Source: Hirundichthys speculiger
Lineage: Eukaryota; Chordata; Actinopteri; Beloniformes; Exocoetidae
NCBI GenBank assembly: GCA_018398805.1
Contig: JAGFBZ010000863.1
Span: 558,001-622,000 of the forward strand
Length of the DNA stretch: 64,000 nt
Reading direction: 5' to 3'
A program made the translations under genes and the position numbers. Of this stretch, positions 1 to 10,816 are shown one piece after another. The number at the start of each line of letters is the position of its first letter. The first letter of the stretch is position 1. The notes below the pieces were generated by a model. That model was not told the DNA's origin, searched no databases, and saw only the letters and a list, made by a program, of their open reading frames with translations.

Positions 1-59
1 TTGTTGTTAAAACACTTTTAACATCAACACTTGTCAGATAGATAGATAGATAGATGTAC

Positions 60-1715
60 TTATAGTACATTGTATTGTACTATTGTATTTATAGGTGCTG
101 TGTTAGAGCCGAACAGCACAGTGGCAGTGCAGGTTGACAAGGAGAGGGTACAGAGGGTGTTCCGGGGCGTGAAGGAGAGGAAAAGTCCGGGTCCCGATGG
201 TATCGGAGGTCGGATTCTGAGGAACTGTGCCGAACAGCTGGCAGACATCTTCTGCTTCATCTTCTCCTGGTCCCTCCAGGTCCACAGGGTGCCCCGCCTG
301 TGGAAGGACTCAATTATCATCCCTGTGCCCAAAAATAAATGCACGAAGGCAGTAAAAGACTTCAGACCCGTGGCACTTACCTCCTTGGTAATGAAGTCAT
401 TTGAGAGGATAGTGAAGGACGATATTATGAACACTGTCCAGGCAAACTTGGACCCTCTCCAGTTTGCGTATCGGCCGGGGAGGGGGGTCGATGATGCAAT
501 AATCACCCTTCTCAACATGATTATGTTGCATTTAGATGGTGTCGGAAGTTTTGTCCACCTGCTTTTTATTGATTTTACATCTGCTTTTAACTGCATTCAG
601 CCCCACATTTTAGCCGAGCGTCTTTTTAAATTTTAACATTGACAAAGGTCTGGTTCACTGGCTGTTGGATTTTTTAACTGACAGATCACAACGGGTCAGG
701 GTCAACGGCGTTCTGTCTGACGTCCTCTTCTCCTCCACCGGCTCTCCTCAGGGTTTGCGTCCTTTCTCCGCTCCTTTTTGTATTATATACAAACGCTTGT
801 CGGAGTTTACATGAGAAGCGTCACATCATTAAGTTCGCCGATGATTCTGTGATCGTGTCCCTCCTCAGCCACGACGACCCCGTGCCCGGCCCTGTAGTGG
901 AGGACTTCATTCGGTGGTGCAAATCGTCTTTCCTGACCATTAACGTCGACAAAACCAAGGAAATGACCATTGATTTTAGGAAGTCCCGTGCAACCACCGC
1001 TCCCCTGTCTATCAACGGTCTAGCTGTAGAAACAGTCCAGCTGTACAAATACCTCGGGACGCTAATTGATGACAGGTTGTCCTTCGATAACCAGATTGAT
1101 GCCGTGTGCAAAAAGGCCAATCAGCGCCTGTACTTCCTCCGGAAACTCAGGAATTTTAACATTGACACACGTTTTATGAAAATGTTTTATTCTTGTTTTA
1201 TTGAATCTGTCTTGACATTTTCTTTTATTTGCTGGTTCGGGCTAATTACTCTTAAAATCGCAGTAGACTCCAGGGGATTATCAAAGTGTGCAGTAGAATT
1301 GTTGGCACCCCCCTGACAGAAATCTCAGCCTTGCATAGAACCAGGTCCTTGAAGAAGGCAAGACTGGTCTCCTCTGACCCGAGCCACCCCCTGGCATCTG
1401 AATTCAGGTTGCTCCCCTCCAGACGGAGATTTCAGATGCCAAAAATAAGAACAAACAGATTTAAAAAATCCTGGGTTCCGGTGGCCATTGGCCTTTTAAA
1501 TAATGAATAGTTTTTACCCCCCTTTTAAGACATACTGCACTGTGGGCAACTAAGCTAAACTAATTTTATCTCTGTTTCTATTATTTTATTGCTTTTAATT
1601 GTCTTTGTTTACCAGTGTTGTGCATTTTATTGTTGTGGTTATTGTTATTGTCACTGTCTTGCTGCTAATGCACTGTTAATTGCCCCCTGGGGACAATAAA
1701 GTTTTCTTGACTTGA
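60..1715 (+). mobile_element. Non-LTR retrotransposon (CR1/L2-like) reverse transcriptase fragment
   Basis: Translated pieces are typical LINE reverse transcriptase. A 'KSPGPDGIGG' motif and 'FRPVALTSLVMKSFERI' lie near 170-420, 'LLFIDFTSAFN' near 565-595, then a frameshift and the FADD active-site box near 835-848, then 'LTINVDKTKEM' and 'YKYLGTLIDDRLSF' to about 1110. The C-terminal part is in another frame up to 1510. The fragment ends near 1715 in 'ataaagttttcttgacttgacttgactt', a short tandem tail of the kind found at LINE 3' ends. Frameshifts and 5' truncation make it a dead copy. Confidence 0.85.
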
Positions 1716-2636
1716 CTTGACTTTATTGATCCCAAACTGGGAAATTGCAGTGTAGCAGCAACAATTAAATGGCAATATAAAAAACAGAAGGTATTCCTAT
1801 TTACAGAATATTTATAAGACACATATAAAAAACACACAAGAGCAATAATAAAAAAAAAAGTGTATGTACAAATAGTGCAATGAGTTGCAGGTGCAGTGAA
1901 CTGAAGGTGCATTGAATTAAGGTGTGTTATGAACCACAGAAAAACATCAGGCAAGAGTCTTATTGTACAGTGCAATGCTTGTGGCAGGAAAGATTTCCTG
2001 TATCTGTCCCTTCGACAGCAGAGCTGTAACAGTCTGTTAGAGAAGGTGCTCCGCTGTCTGTCCAGTGTGAGGTGGAGAGGATGCTCCTCATTGTCCTTGA
2101 TGGAGAGCAGTTTGTTGAGTGTCCTCCTCTCCACCGCGGTCTCAAAAGAATCCAGCCTGAGACCCACTACAGAGCCAGCCTTCTTGATTATTCTATCTAG
2201 TCTGCTGGTGTCGCTGGCTCTGATGCTGCTGCCTCAACATACAGCAGCAAAGAAAAGGGCGCTGGCAACAACAGACTGGTAGAAGATCTCTAACATCTTG
2301 CTGCACACGTTGAAGGATCTCAGCTTCCTCAGGAAATAGAGTCTGCTCATCACCTTCTTGAACGCAGCATCTGTGTTAGATTTCCAGTCCAGACTGCTGC
2401 CGATCACCACTCCCAGGTATTTGTAGTCCTCCACCTCCTCTACCACCTCCCCTCTGATCTGTAGAGGCGGTGCAGGCATCTTCTTCCTCCTGAAGTTGAT
2501 CACCATCTCTCTGGTTTTGTTGACGTTGAGCCTCAGATGATTCTGCTCTGTCCACTCTACAAAGTTGTCCACCCGTGCCCTGTACTCACTCTCATCTCCC
2601 CCTCTTATACACCCAACAACAGCTGAGTCATCACAT
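1716..2636 (-). mobile_element. Non-LTR retrotransposon fragment, opposite strand (tail-to-tail with the previous one)
   Basis: On the minus strand 2572-2234 encodes 'WTEQNHLRLNVNKTREMVI' and 'YKYLGVVIGSSLDWK', the LINE thumb region. A C-terminal part ('ETAVERRTLNKLLSI') follows in another frame. The 3' end ('tttattgatcccaaactggg' on the plus strand) lies at about 1722, directly beside the 3' end of the plus-strand LINE. It is a 5'-truncated, frame-broken copy of a related but different subfamily. Confidence 0.8.
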
Positions 2637-2865
2637 CACAGTAACACATATTTGCTATAAATCTCATCTTAAAAAATGTTAAATAAAATAATGCTTATTG
2701 CCACTTCCAGGGCATTGATGTCATCCTGTTTTTTTTAATGAAAAAATAAAAAAAAGTCTACCAACAAAATCCTGAGCCACAATCATAACGTTAAAACAGG
2801 CAATTTCTGAAGTAACAGCTGAAACTTTTAAAGGGGAGTTTAACTTGGCAGTTGTTACAAATAAC

Positions 2866-4008
2866 TAGGGATGTCCCGATCACGTTTTTTGGGTCCCGAT
2901 CCGATTCCGATCTTTTAATTTTGATGATCGGCCGATTTCCGATTTTTTCCGATCCGATTTCACTTTTTTTGAGTGGGCAAACAGAGTTTAATTTCCTGTG
3001 CATTTTATTTCTTGTGTACATTAATAAATAGGCCTGCATCCAAGCTGAGATTAATAGCTTTTATCATCTCATAAAATAAACAATAACTTATTTAAACACT
3101 CTTCTTCTTTCTTAACAGTGAATGTTCAACAGTCTCAGTACTAAAGAATAGTACTTCTTCCATTTAAATAGCAGCAGGTGAACTTGGCTAGCAGTTTAAG
3201 GCAATGAAAACACTAGCAGAAGTCTTTGCAATCAATGAAATCACATCAGAATAACAATAACATAAAATATTAACTTAACTTCTTTCAAGACCCGCTGCAC
3301 ATGTTCGCGCACCTTTGTGTCCTTTGTCGTTCATGTAATGACGGGAACAAGGCTCGAGGTAATTAATGAGCCGGTTAAATGCCTTGTAAATGTGCTGGTC
3401 GTCCTCGGTAATACATTCCGCGATTAGCTCGGTGATTTTTCTGTATTTCTCCGAGTCTTTCGGGAGTTTCTTTCTTTTAAAAGTTTCACAGAGCGTTTGC
3501 TGCCGAAGCTGGTGCCACGGCACCACGGCACCTGACAGAAGGCAGCGTGATCGTTGCTGCGTGCTTTTTTAAGTGTCTGATTAAATTGGTGGTGTTGTAA
3601 ACTCTCTTCTTACTTACCCCTCGTGATATATCAGCCTTCCCCACGTTGCAAGTCGCAGTCGAAGCGTCGGCCTTAGTAATTTTATAGTGCTGCCACACTG
3701 CTGACATTTTTGCTAAAGTTTAGCCTGACGCCGCCGGTCTTAAAACTTTTAAGGTGGATACAAGACAGCGCTGCTGGGAAACCTCATTTCAGTGCAAATT
3801 ATTAAATGTATATAGTTTAAAAAATATTGTTGTTTGTGTAATATGATTACTTTTTAATTTGTGTTAATCAGGATCAACTTTTGAGGAAAAAAATAATGAA
3901 AAAAAAGATCGGCGTGTTATAATAATGTTGATCGGCCGATCCGATCCACCTTAAATTTTTAAGATTGAAGGCCGATCGCCGATCGGGATCGGGATCGGGA
4001 CATCCCTA
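2866..4008 (-). mobile_element. hAT-superfamily transposon with terminal inverted repeats and 8-bp target duplication
   Basis: The left end reads TAGGGATGTCCCGATC and the right end is its reverse complement. Both ends carry further degenerate 'gatcgggatcgg' repeats. The flanks are CAAATAAC at 2858-2865 and CAAATAAC at 4009-4016, a perfect 8-bp duplication as expected for hAT insertion. The 1.14-kb interior holds only a BED zinc-finger piece and a short following piece on the minus strand. The catalytic transposase is missing, so this is a deletion derivative. Confidence 0.92.
3275..3707 (-). pseudogene. ZBED-type BED zinc-finger remnant of a hAT transposase
   Basis: Minus strand 3707-3486 encodes a protein starting 'MSAVWQHYKI', with 'CNVGKADISRG' and 'NTTNLIRHLKKHAA'. 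This is the BED-finger arrangement (aromatic residues, C..C expected, then H-x4-H-like end). The second cysteine of the first pair appears as V/G, so zinc binding is doubtful. A second frame (3526-3275) continues with 'KLPKDSEKYRKITELIAECI', typical of the segment following the finger in ZBED transposases. The reading frame is broken between them and the DDE core is absent. Confidence 0.7.
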
Positions 4009-4287
4009 CAAATAACCTTGTTTCTGTCAAATCCTCTGTCTGGGAGAACTTTAAAATGAAAATGTCCATGTAAAAGTTCTTTAACTTTATCGATCTGTGT
4101 ATCATTCATTCTTTCCATTTTCAATTGTCAATTAAAAATTAAAAAATGACATTTTTTTTGTTTTTCATTTTTTAATCTAACACAAAAAATGAAAAAAATG
4201 CCTGTTTTTTTTAAATTATATTTCAATGTTAGGTCTAGATCAAAAATACGAAATGAAAAATCGGGCCACAGGACTGAATTTGTTTTT

Positions 4288-4476
4288 AATATATATATAA
4301 TATATTTTAAGATATTGATTATATAGATATTGATATCTATATATATAGATATATATATATATATATCTATATATATATATATATATATAGATATATATAT
4401 ATATATCTATATAGATCTATATATATATCTCTATATATATAGATATATATATATATATATTAATATATTATATCTA

Positions 4477-4513
<37 letters not shown>
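4288..4513. repeat. AT-rich microsatellite, (TA)n with GATA/CTAT interruptions
   Basis: About 220 bases are made almost only of TA, ATAG and TATC steps. The tract lies between two inverted hAT-like copies. Confidence 0.95.
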
Positions 4514-5462
4514 TTTTGAAAAGTCTGTCACTGGCTGCTGCGGAACCGGAGAACAGTAAAAATCTGTGTACTTTACACTTTGGGTAGCAACTCAGATAGC
4601 AATATTAACAATTCTGTTTGAAAACAAAAATTCTGGACTGCAGCGAAACTATCGCATCATTCCTCCATGTTACATCAGATCTGCTCCATGTGTTCACTGT
4701 CCTGCTGTTCTCTTACTGGTTACGTCAGTGCGGCTCCATCTAGTGGCACAGATGTGTAATGACAACTGAAAGTCCAGTCCTCAATTATAAAACAAATTCA
4801 GTTCTGTGCCCCGTTTTTTAATTTCGTATTTTTGATCCACATCTAAAATTGAAATATGAAAAAAAAAAAAAAAGAAAAAAAAACAAAAAACGTAATAAAA
4901 TGTCACTTTTTTATCTTATTTTTTAAATTTTTTATAATTGAAAGTGGAAAATTGAAAATGGAAAGAATGAATGATACACGGATTGGTAAAGTTATTGAAC
5001 TTTAACACGGACATTTTCATTTTAAAGTTCTCCCAGACGGATGATTTGACAGAAACAAGGTTATTTGTAACTACTGCCAAGTTGAAACTCCCCGTTAAAA
5101 GTTTCTGCTGTTACCTCAGAAATTACCTGTTTTAATGTTATGATTGTGCTGAGGCACAATCATTTTGTTGGATTTTGTTTGCAGACTTTTTTTTTTTTTT
5201 TCATAAAAACAGGATTACTTTAATGCCCTGGCAGTGGCCATAAGCTTTATTTTATTTTACATTTTTTAAGATGAGATTTACACTAAATATGTGTTACTGA
5301 CAAGTGCTGATGTTAAAAGTGTTTGAACAACAAATGTTATGGCACTTTAGTTCATATGGCACCAGAACATTTAAATGAAAGTGCATTTTACACTACTTTT
5401 GAATTCATTATTTAATTTTTCGTATACAATGCGATTAACCGTAATTAATCAGGGAAATCAGG
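4510..5462 (-). mobile_element. hAT-like copy, inverted relative to the one at the window start
   Basis: It is the reverse complement of the region about 41290-42380 in the complete copy. The 4515-4550 stretch pairs with 42335-42370, and 5340-5450 pairs with 41280-41390. Its outer terminal repeat is lost, replaced by a TA/TG microsatellite at 5465. With 2637-2857 plus 4017-4280 it forms a large diverged inverted repeat around the AT tract. Confidence 0.75.
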
Positions 5463-5463
5463 G

Positions 5464-5464
<1 letters not shown>

Positions 5465-5519
<55 letters not shown>

Positions 5520-5548
5520 ATGTATATATGTATGTATATATACACACA
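5465..5548. repeat. Compound (TA)n(TG)n(TATG)n microsatellite
   Basis: Directly visible simple repeat, followed by 'gtatatatgtatgtatatatacacacac'. Confidence 0.97.
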
Positions 5549-5882
5549 CCTATTTTTCCCTCTTAAGAGTAATTTAATGAAGTGGAAAAGTGAAGTGAAA
5601 AGTCCTTTATTTAACATAAAGGAAACAAAAAGCACAGGGACACAACGGGATGAGAACTGACTGGAAAAAAACGGGAAAGACAAGATTTATACATACACAG
5701 GCCTGATGAGTTGCAGATGTAAAAAATCATGGAAAATGGGACCAACGGACATAAAAGTGAACTCAGCGCACAAAGAAACAGGCCTTCAAAGTATAATAGG
5801 AACTTAACAAAACAGGGCACAAAAAACAAGAAACAAGGAGGACCAAACCAAGTTCATGACCATTTTTATTTTGTTTTCACAG
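5549..5882. other. Non-coding stretch upstream of the first visible ependymin-like exon
   Basis: No signal peptide or initiating exon is visible here. A reading frame from 5729 runs into the exon at 5883 but is rich in Lys, Asn and Gln and lacks a hydrophobic N-terminus. It is better read as intron. Confidence 0.5.
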
Positions 5883-5917
5883 TTGTCCCACCACTCATGG
5901 ATGGGTCTGTCTCTGTG
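5883..5917 (+). CDS. Ependymin-like gene, first visible coding exon
   Basis: 35 bp, 'VPPLMDGSVSV'. The acceptor is 'ttgttttcacag' and the donor GTGAGT. It enters in phase 1 and leaves in phase 0. Confidence 0.7.
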
Positions 5918-8717
5918 GTGAGTTCACTGACATGTTGTACTGAAATACTTAACTCAGTTGGCGCAATGACTCTATTTTCATCCTTTCTATTTGTCTCTTG
6001 GTTTTAGACGACAGGCGATGGATACATGATGTCAATGGGAACAATAGGCTATGATGCTTTGGCAAATAAGATCCGGGCTAGAAGCTATGGACTTGTTGGA
6101 AATGAGACCTTCTCAATGGACATGTTGATGCTTTTCAACAAGGTTGTAAATGCTGCTTAAACTTTGTGTTATTAATTTCTTGTATCCTCTTTTTCTTCAG
6201 TTAGTAATCCCTTCTTGTGTACAGTCAGAACCCAGATACCACAAATTATGATCTGTATGATGTTTTTGTGGCTGATATGTAAGAATTTAGTATATCTTAC
6301 TTTAGCAGTAATATATAGTGTTCTAGTGAGACAATCAATCGGCAGTTAACTATTACACTGACCACGACAGAGGTGCAAAGTGAATTTAATCTCCAAGTAC
6401 GATACAAGTTCAGAGAGGTCATTGACTCACATCACAGAATGAAGGATGCTCAGAAATGACAACTGGTCAGTAAGAAACAGCCATTTTTAAACCATCACAT
6501 GAACAACATCAGGACCTTGAGATAAGTTCTTCAGACGCCTACGGGTCACAACTTAGGGACCTGATGAAGCCAGATTTGATAATCAGAGTGATGGCCCTCA
6601 ACAGGCCAGAATCTAGAGGAAAAGTCACGGACTTATGAATCAGCATTATATAACAAGGCCATGTTGACCCCAAAATGCAGTTTTCACACAACAGTGGCAC
6701 TTGGGGCTTTTGTTCACAGTGAGAGACAGGAAATCGGGGCAAAGAGAGAACAGGAAAGACATGTGGCAAAGGGTCACAGACTGGGAGTCAAACCTGTGAC
6801 TGTGAGTTCTTGTACATGGACTACCTGCCCCAACCACTGAGCTACTGGGGCAGCCCCTGATGTTTTTCTTTTTTTTTTTTTTAATGTTCAACCTTTTCTT
6901 AAAAATGAAATGTTACTCAGATGTATCAAAGTGAATTTAGACTGTATTTTCTACCATCTTTAATGCAAAGCCAGAAATTGATATTTGAAGTTTAAAATGG
7001 CATTCTCCATTTACCTATAATTTTTCCAATTAAAGCATTTCCTCTTCTTGGTGTGGCAAACATTAATTCTACTTGCTCTGCTTAAATATGCCAGTTAAAG
7101 TTTTTGTGGTACTAGTGGCCTTCATTCACAGTGAGAGAAAGATGGGAAATCAGGGAAGAAATGCAGCAAATGGTCACATACTGGGAGTTGAACCTACAAC
7201 CAGCCACAGGCGGACTGCAGCCTTCATACATGGGCTTTATTACTGCAGCTATTGGGTTGGCTTATATCCCTATCCACCTATATGCTCATATCCCTAATTT
7301 AATTGTTCACATTTTACCTTCTCTGACAGACATTACACTTTAATTATAACTACCACATACATGTCTGTCCTCATGCATGTCTATGGAGCTAACTGGTCAA
7401 CTACAAACATGTCTACAACTAAACATCACCTGTTGGTGATATTATTACTCAATATCATATACCAGTAAAAACAAAAAACATCCCTGAAACTAACAATAAA
7501 TGTCACTAACTAACATAAATGGCTTTGAGAGAATATAAAACTATCATCTTCTGTGTTCATCTTTCCAGGAAGTCTATTACGAGATTGACTGGACCACTCT
7601 GTCTTGTAAGAAGATGCCACTGGACACAGCCTTCATTCCCATGCAAGTGCCCCCTGATGCTAATCTGATGGGTCAGGTGGTCCTGGGCTCCAGCTCTTCT
7701 TGGGGAATGGGTGTGCTGGTCAACAACTGGTATGGACGTCTTCCTAATAATGGTGAGAAGGAACACTGTACATCTGGTGCTTGCTTGAAAGTGTTGTAGG
7801 AATGATGTTCTATGACACATTGTTCCATGCTGATACTGAGTTTATGGTGAAAAGCCAAAACTTGCTGAAGCGTCGATAACTTTCTGCACAAACCCAATCC
7901 CTTTAGAGCAGTGACTGTCTTCTTGGAAAAAAACAAACAAAACAAAACAAAATGGGAAAGATGCACATCCAAACAAAATTTCAAACATCAAATCAGGGTG
8001 AAATAAGGACAAGAATTTCAAACAATATCAATATTATTAAATATCATTTAATTTTAACTAGGGGGTCATTTTTTAAAAAAAAAAAAAAAAACCCTCGCTA
8101 ACGCACTAATGTGCAATGTGTTTTCAGGCTTTTACAACTGTGTCTTCACCGACTATGCCTGCATCCCTTTGACTTCCACCGCCTATACTCCAGAATCTGG
8201 ATGGACCGTCATCAGGTAGGAACATGGACTTTAAAAACTACATGAGCAAGAGCTGGGTACCCAACATCACCAAGTAGAACGATGTTCGTTATGTCGGTTA
8301 TGTTAACGCTATCAAAAAGTTTACCCATAAGATTTGTGTCCTTACCTTACCTTTGTATCTCAAACTGTCAAAGCATGTGATTTTCAATACTTTGTGTTAG
8401 AAGGAAAATTTAGTAAATTTAGGTATATTCAACATAAAAAAGGGATTTCAGAAGCTCAAATTCACTCTTTGTAATAGAGATTTCTGAATAAATCAGTTGT
8501 CAAACAACATTCACTCTCAATAGGACTTTCTCAAACTATAACATTTTTTTACTTTTTATTTTTCAGCACCTTCAACTGGGTTCTTGGAACATCTAATCCA
8601 ATGGATTACATCGTACCTCCTTTTTGCTTAAATTCAAAACTGGAGGAAACCAAAACACCAAATAACTTCTTTGCTGTCATGCAGTCTCTGGCCATGAAGA
8701 CAAGAAGAGTGGAGTAA
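5883..8717 (+). CDS. Ependymin-family secreted glycoprotein (five coding exons, 5' end missing)
   Basis: Exons 5883-5917, 6008-6142, 7569-7752, 8128-8215 and 8567-8717 (stop TAA 8715-8717) join in frame (phases 1, 0, 0, 1, 2 at successive joins) with GT-AG sites. The joined product (about 196 residues) shows the ependymin pattern: 'YMMSMGTIGYDALANKIRAR', an N-linked sequon in 'GNETFS', 'EVYYEIDWTTLSCKK', 'IPMQVPPDANLMGQVVLG', 'NCVFTDYACIPL', and a C-terminal 'YIVPPFCLNS'. Ependymins are secreted, disulfide-linked, calcium-binding glycoproteins of brain fluid and matrix; teleosts carry several paralogues. The expected short signal-peptide exon, ending in phase 1, was not found between 1 and 5882. 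It may lie left of the window, with the transposon nest inside intron 1. I cannot tell epd from epd-like paralogues. The gene converges on CPZ. Confidence 0.88.
6008..6142 (+). CDS. Ependymin-like gene, exon with the N-glycosylation sequon
   Basis: 135 bp, 45 codons, phase 0 at both ends. It encodes 'TTGDGYMMSMGTIGYDALA' through 'NETFSMDMLMLFNK'. The donor GTTGTA is weak but keeps the frame. Confidence 0.85.
6700..6862 (-). mobile_element. tRNA-derived SINE copy in ependymin-like intron
   Basis: It matches the SINE at 17490-17665 in the same orientation ('gagagacaggaaatcggggcaaag', 'ggcaaagggtcacagactgggagtcaaacctgtg', 'ccaaccactgagctactggggcagcc'). Read on the minus strand, the last part gives a tRNA-like A box and the middle part a B box. 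Confidence 0.75.
7105..7250 (-). mobile_element. Second, more diverged copy of the same SINE
   Basis: 'gtggccttcattcacagtgagagaaagatgggaaatcagggaa', '…tggtcacatactgggagttgaacctacaaccagccac' and 'tacatgggc' follow the 17490-17665 copy in order. Confidence 0.65.
7569..7752 (+). CDS. Ependymin-like gene, central coding exon
   Basis: 184 bp, from 'EVYYEIDWTTLSCKK' to 'WYGRLPNN'. The acceptor is 'ctttccag' and the donor GTGAGA. This is the best conserved part of the family. Confidence 0.92.
8128..8215 (+). CDS. Ependymin-like gene, penultimate exon
   Basis: 88 bp, 'FYNCVFTDYACIPLTSTAY' then 'ESGWTVI'. The acceptor is 'tgtgttttcag' and the donor GTAGGA. Confidence 0.9.
8567..8717 (+). CDS. Ependymin-like gene, last coding exon
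   Basis: 151 bp, 'TFNWVLGTSNPMDYIVPPFC', then 'FFAVMQSLAMKTRRVE' and TAA. The acceptor is 'atttttcag'. Confidence 0.9.
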
Positions 8718-9013
8718 ACATATGGAACATTTCCAAAGATAATTGTAGCTAGTGTTCCTGCCTAGATAGCATTTATGCAAATAGTCCTCAAAATCAAGGT
8801 AAAATATGAATGATGTCCATTGCAGTTTTCACCATCAGCACCACCATATATCACCTAACACAAAAACTCATAAATACAATAGGCATTATATGATTATATC
8901 AAACAATACAAAAGGCTGAAATGATAAAACTGTGACAGTACACAAAACAAATTAAGTGACTTTCAGACTGATTCCTGTAAACCCATTCTTTGTTTTCTCC
9001 CTGTTTTCTCTTA

Positions 9014-9038
9014 AATAAAGGGATCTACAAGAAATAAA
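9014..9038 (+). terminator. Polyadenylation signals of the ependymin-like gene
   Basis: AATAAA occurs at 9014-9019 and 9033-9038, about 300 bases past the stop codon, followed by 'ttacagtgctcattttgtttgg' as a possible T-rich downstream element. Confidence 0.5.
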
Positions 9039-9499
9039 TATTACAGTGCTCATTTTGTTTGGAAAGCAGAAGAGGACAAATGGAATAAGATATAAAAAAA
9101 AAAAAGTTTCAAGAAAATTCAGATATCGTGCAATACATAAGGAACAACATATCTGGGTGCGTTTGTGCGATGTCCATCAAGTTTGGCAGTTAATACAACC
9201 TTTGTTTGCTAATATAAGGCTACAGTATTCTTTGTAGTAATTTGATGGCCAAAGTGTGTGGCATGTGAGGTGGACAGACATATATATTGTTGTCGTTCAA
9301 AGTGAACAAACAATGGTACCATGTGCCTGTTCATATCCCAACAATTACAGTTACCTTAGTCACTCTCCAGGTAATGTATTTCAGAAACTGTTCTTTCAAT
9401 GAAGCATCACATTCAGCCATTATGATTTTTAACAATTCTTAAAACTTGTATCCTGTACTGAAGCAAATGCCACCAACCAAAAAGCTCTAATTCGATAAA

Positions 9500-9740
9500 A
9501 AAGAGCTGGACGATCTCTTCATGTTGTCATGGTGAATCACCGCAACGGAGCTCCATTGATCATGTCCTTGTACTGTTTTGTTGCTGTAACTCAGAGTGAA
9601 CATACTCAGTTGACAGAACCAACTCCAAACTCCAGTTCTGAAACCAGAAACTGAGAGTTTCTTCACTGGGTTTGTTGACTCCGAGTTAGTTCTTTAATTC
9701 AGAGTTTGTTGAACCTCCTCTCTGAAACAGACCCCTGGTC
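9500..9740 (+). repeat. Dispersed repeat, partner copy at 24525-24755
   Basis: Both copies share in order 'ctcttcatgttgtcatggtga', 'gagctccattgatcatgtcc', 'gttgacagaaccaactc', 'gaaactgagagtttctt' and 'cagagtttgttgaacctcc'. They differ by many substitutions. No ends, inverted repeats or target duplications were recognised, so the element type is unknown. Confidence 0.7.
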
Positions 9741-10810
9741 CCACAGTTTCCAGCTGTGATCCTTTTAGGGAATTGCCTGAAGCCACACATCTCTCCTTTT
9801 GCTATCTTTTCTCTCTTCAAGGAAGTAAACACACACACTTTCTCACAATTCCCCTCTAAGATGTAGAATCCAAAACACTTCCACACTCTGCTTTTTAGAT
9901 GGTTTAGTCAATAGCTTATAGTTTTATGCTGACACATCCAACGCACATCCAAGTAGAATTATTGGTACCTAACCTGTAGTTAAGGGGTGCCGATGCTGGG
10001 CCTGGGACTGCCACTGTGAGGGGACTGACATGTGAGCCCTTAGTGGAGTGCTTCTCAATCATTTTCTAAAAACTAATTAATAAAAAAGGGCACAACCTGA
10101 ATAACAGGAATTCATAATAAAATTTAAAATGAAAAAATCAGTATACAAGGTGTTGCTTGGAAAGAGTCTTATTTACATCCTTCTAACCCTGATTAAATCT
10201 GTCCAAACATCCTCATTTCAAATGAAGCAGTGAAACAACATTTCACATGAGTGCTTCCACAGCTGAACTGAGGAGATCTGCTAAGACCAGCCATTGCTGA
10301 GCTTGCTGCTCACTGGGCTAGGCCACCTTCAGGTCGAGCAAGCCCACCGTTGTGGAGTGCAAAGCGTAAGCAGAGTAACCGCGGGTCTCATTACTTCTCA
10401 TTTTAGCATCTGACAGCTCTCGTTTCAGATGCTGATGGTTAGTGGTCTGGTTAGTCAACTTGGAAGGGTCCTGGAACAATCTGAGGAAAAAGCCACTCGA
10501 TCGGAGGACCCATCTATTTCAAGACATAGGAGCCGATGAATTAGAAACAGTCCAGTTTTTGTTCTCTGGTTAGCTATGGCCAGCAGCCTTTAAATGAGAG
10601 CAAAGATAGCTGCTTGAGGCAGCTGTCTACAGGTATCAGGAAGGGTCTGGAGGTGGAGCACAGCAGCACCTCCAAATTCACCCCAAGTCTAACGGATTCA
10701 GCTGCAGAACAGTAAAAAAAAAAAAGAAAAATAAGTTAATTCTAAAAAACAAACAAAAAAAAAAAGTCAGTTTAGGACAAAAAAATGCTTGAAAAAATAT
10801 TCATTCATAT

Positions 10811-10816
10811 TTTATT
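10811..10816 (-). terminator. Candidate polyadenylation signal for CPZ
   Basis: TTTATT on the plus strand gives AATAAA on the minus strand, about 615 bases past the CPZ stop. Chosen only by position and hexamer. Confidence 0.25.

Larger units (their letters stand above)
1..4280 (+). mobile_element. hAT-like DNA transposon copy, interrupted (outer layer of nest)
   Basis: Bases 1-45, 2637-2857 and 4017-4280 line up in order with one continuous stretch of the hAT copy at 41400-41950 (shared phrases around 'cttgttgttcaaacacttttaac', 'gccactgccagggcat' and 'aaccttgtttctgtc'). The copy starts left of the window. LINE fragments split it at about 45-2636, and a second hAT element (2866-4008) interrupts it again. 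No transposase reading frame is seen, so it was probably non-autonomous. The alignment was made by eye. Confidence 0.7.

Noticed and set aside
60..1510. Host gene encoding a reverse-transcriptase-like protein
   Set aside because: Frames are broken, the 5' part is missing and a LINE tail follows; it is a dead retroelement.
4330..4587. Tyr/Ile repeat 'protein'
   Set aside because: Translation of a TA microsatellite. The same applies to frames at 5375-5683, 49579-49927 and 56320-56562.
5729..6007. Open frame running into the ependymin-like exon, possible N-terminus
   Set aside because: No hydrophobic signal sequence; rich in Lys/Asn/Gln; a good acceptor at 5882/5883 and a donor at 5918 define a small exon inside it.
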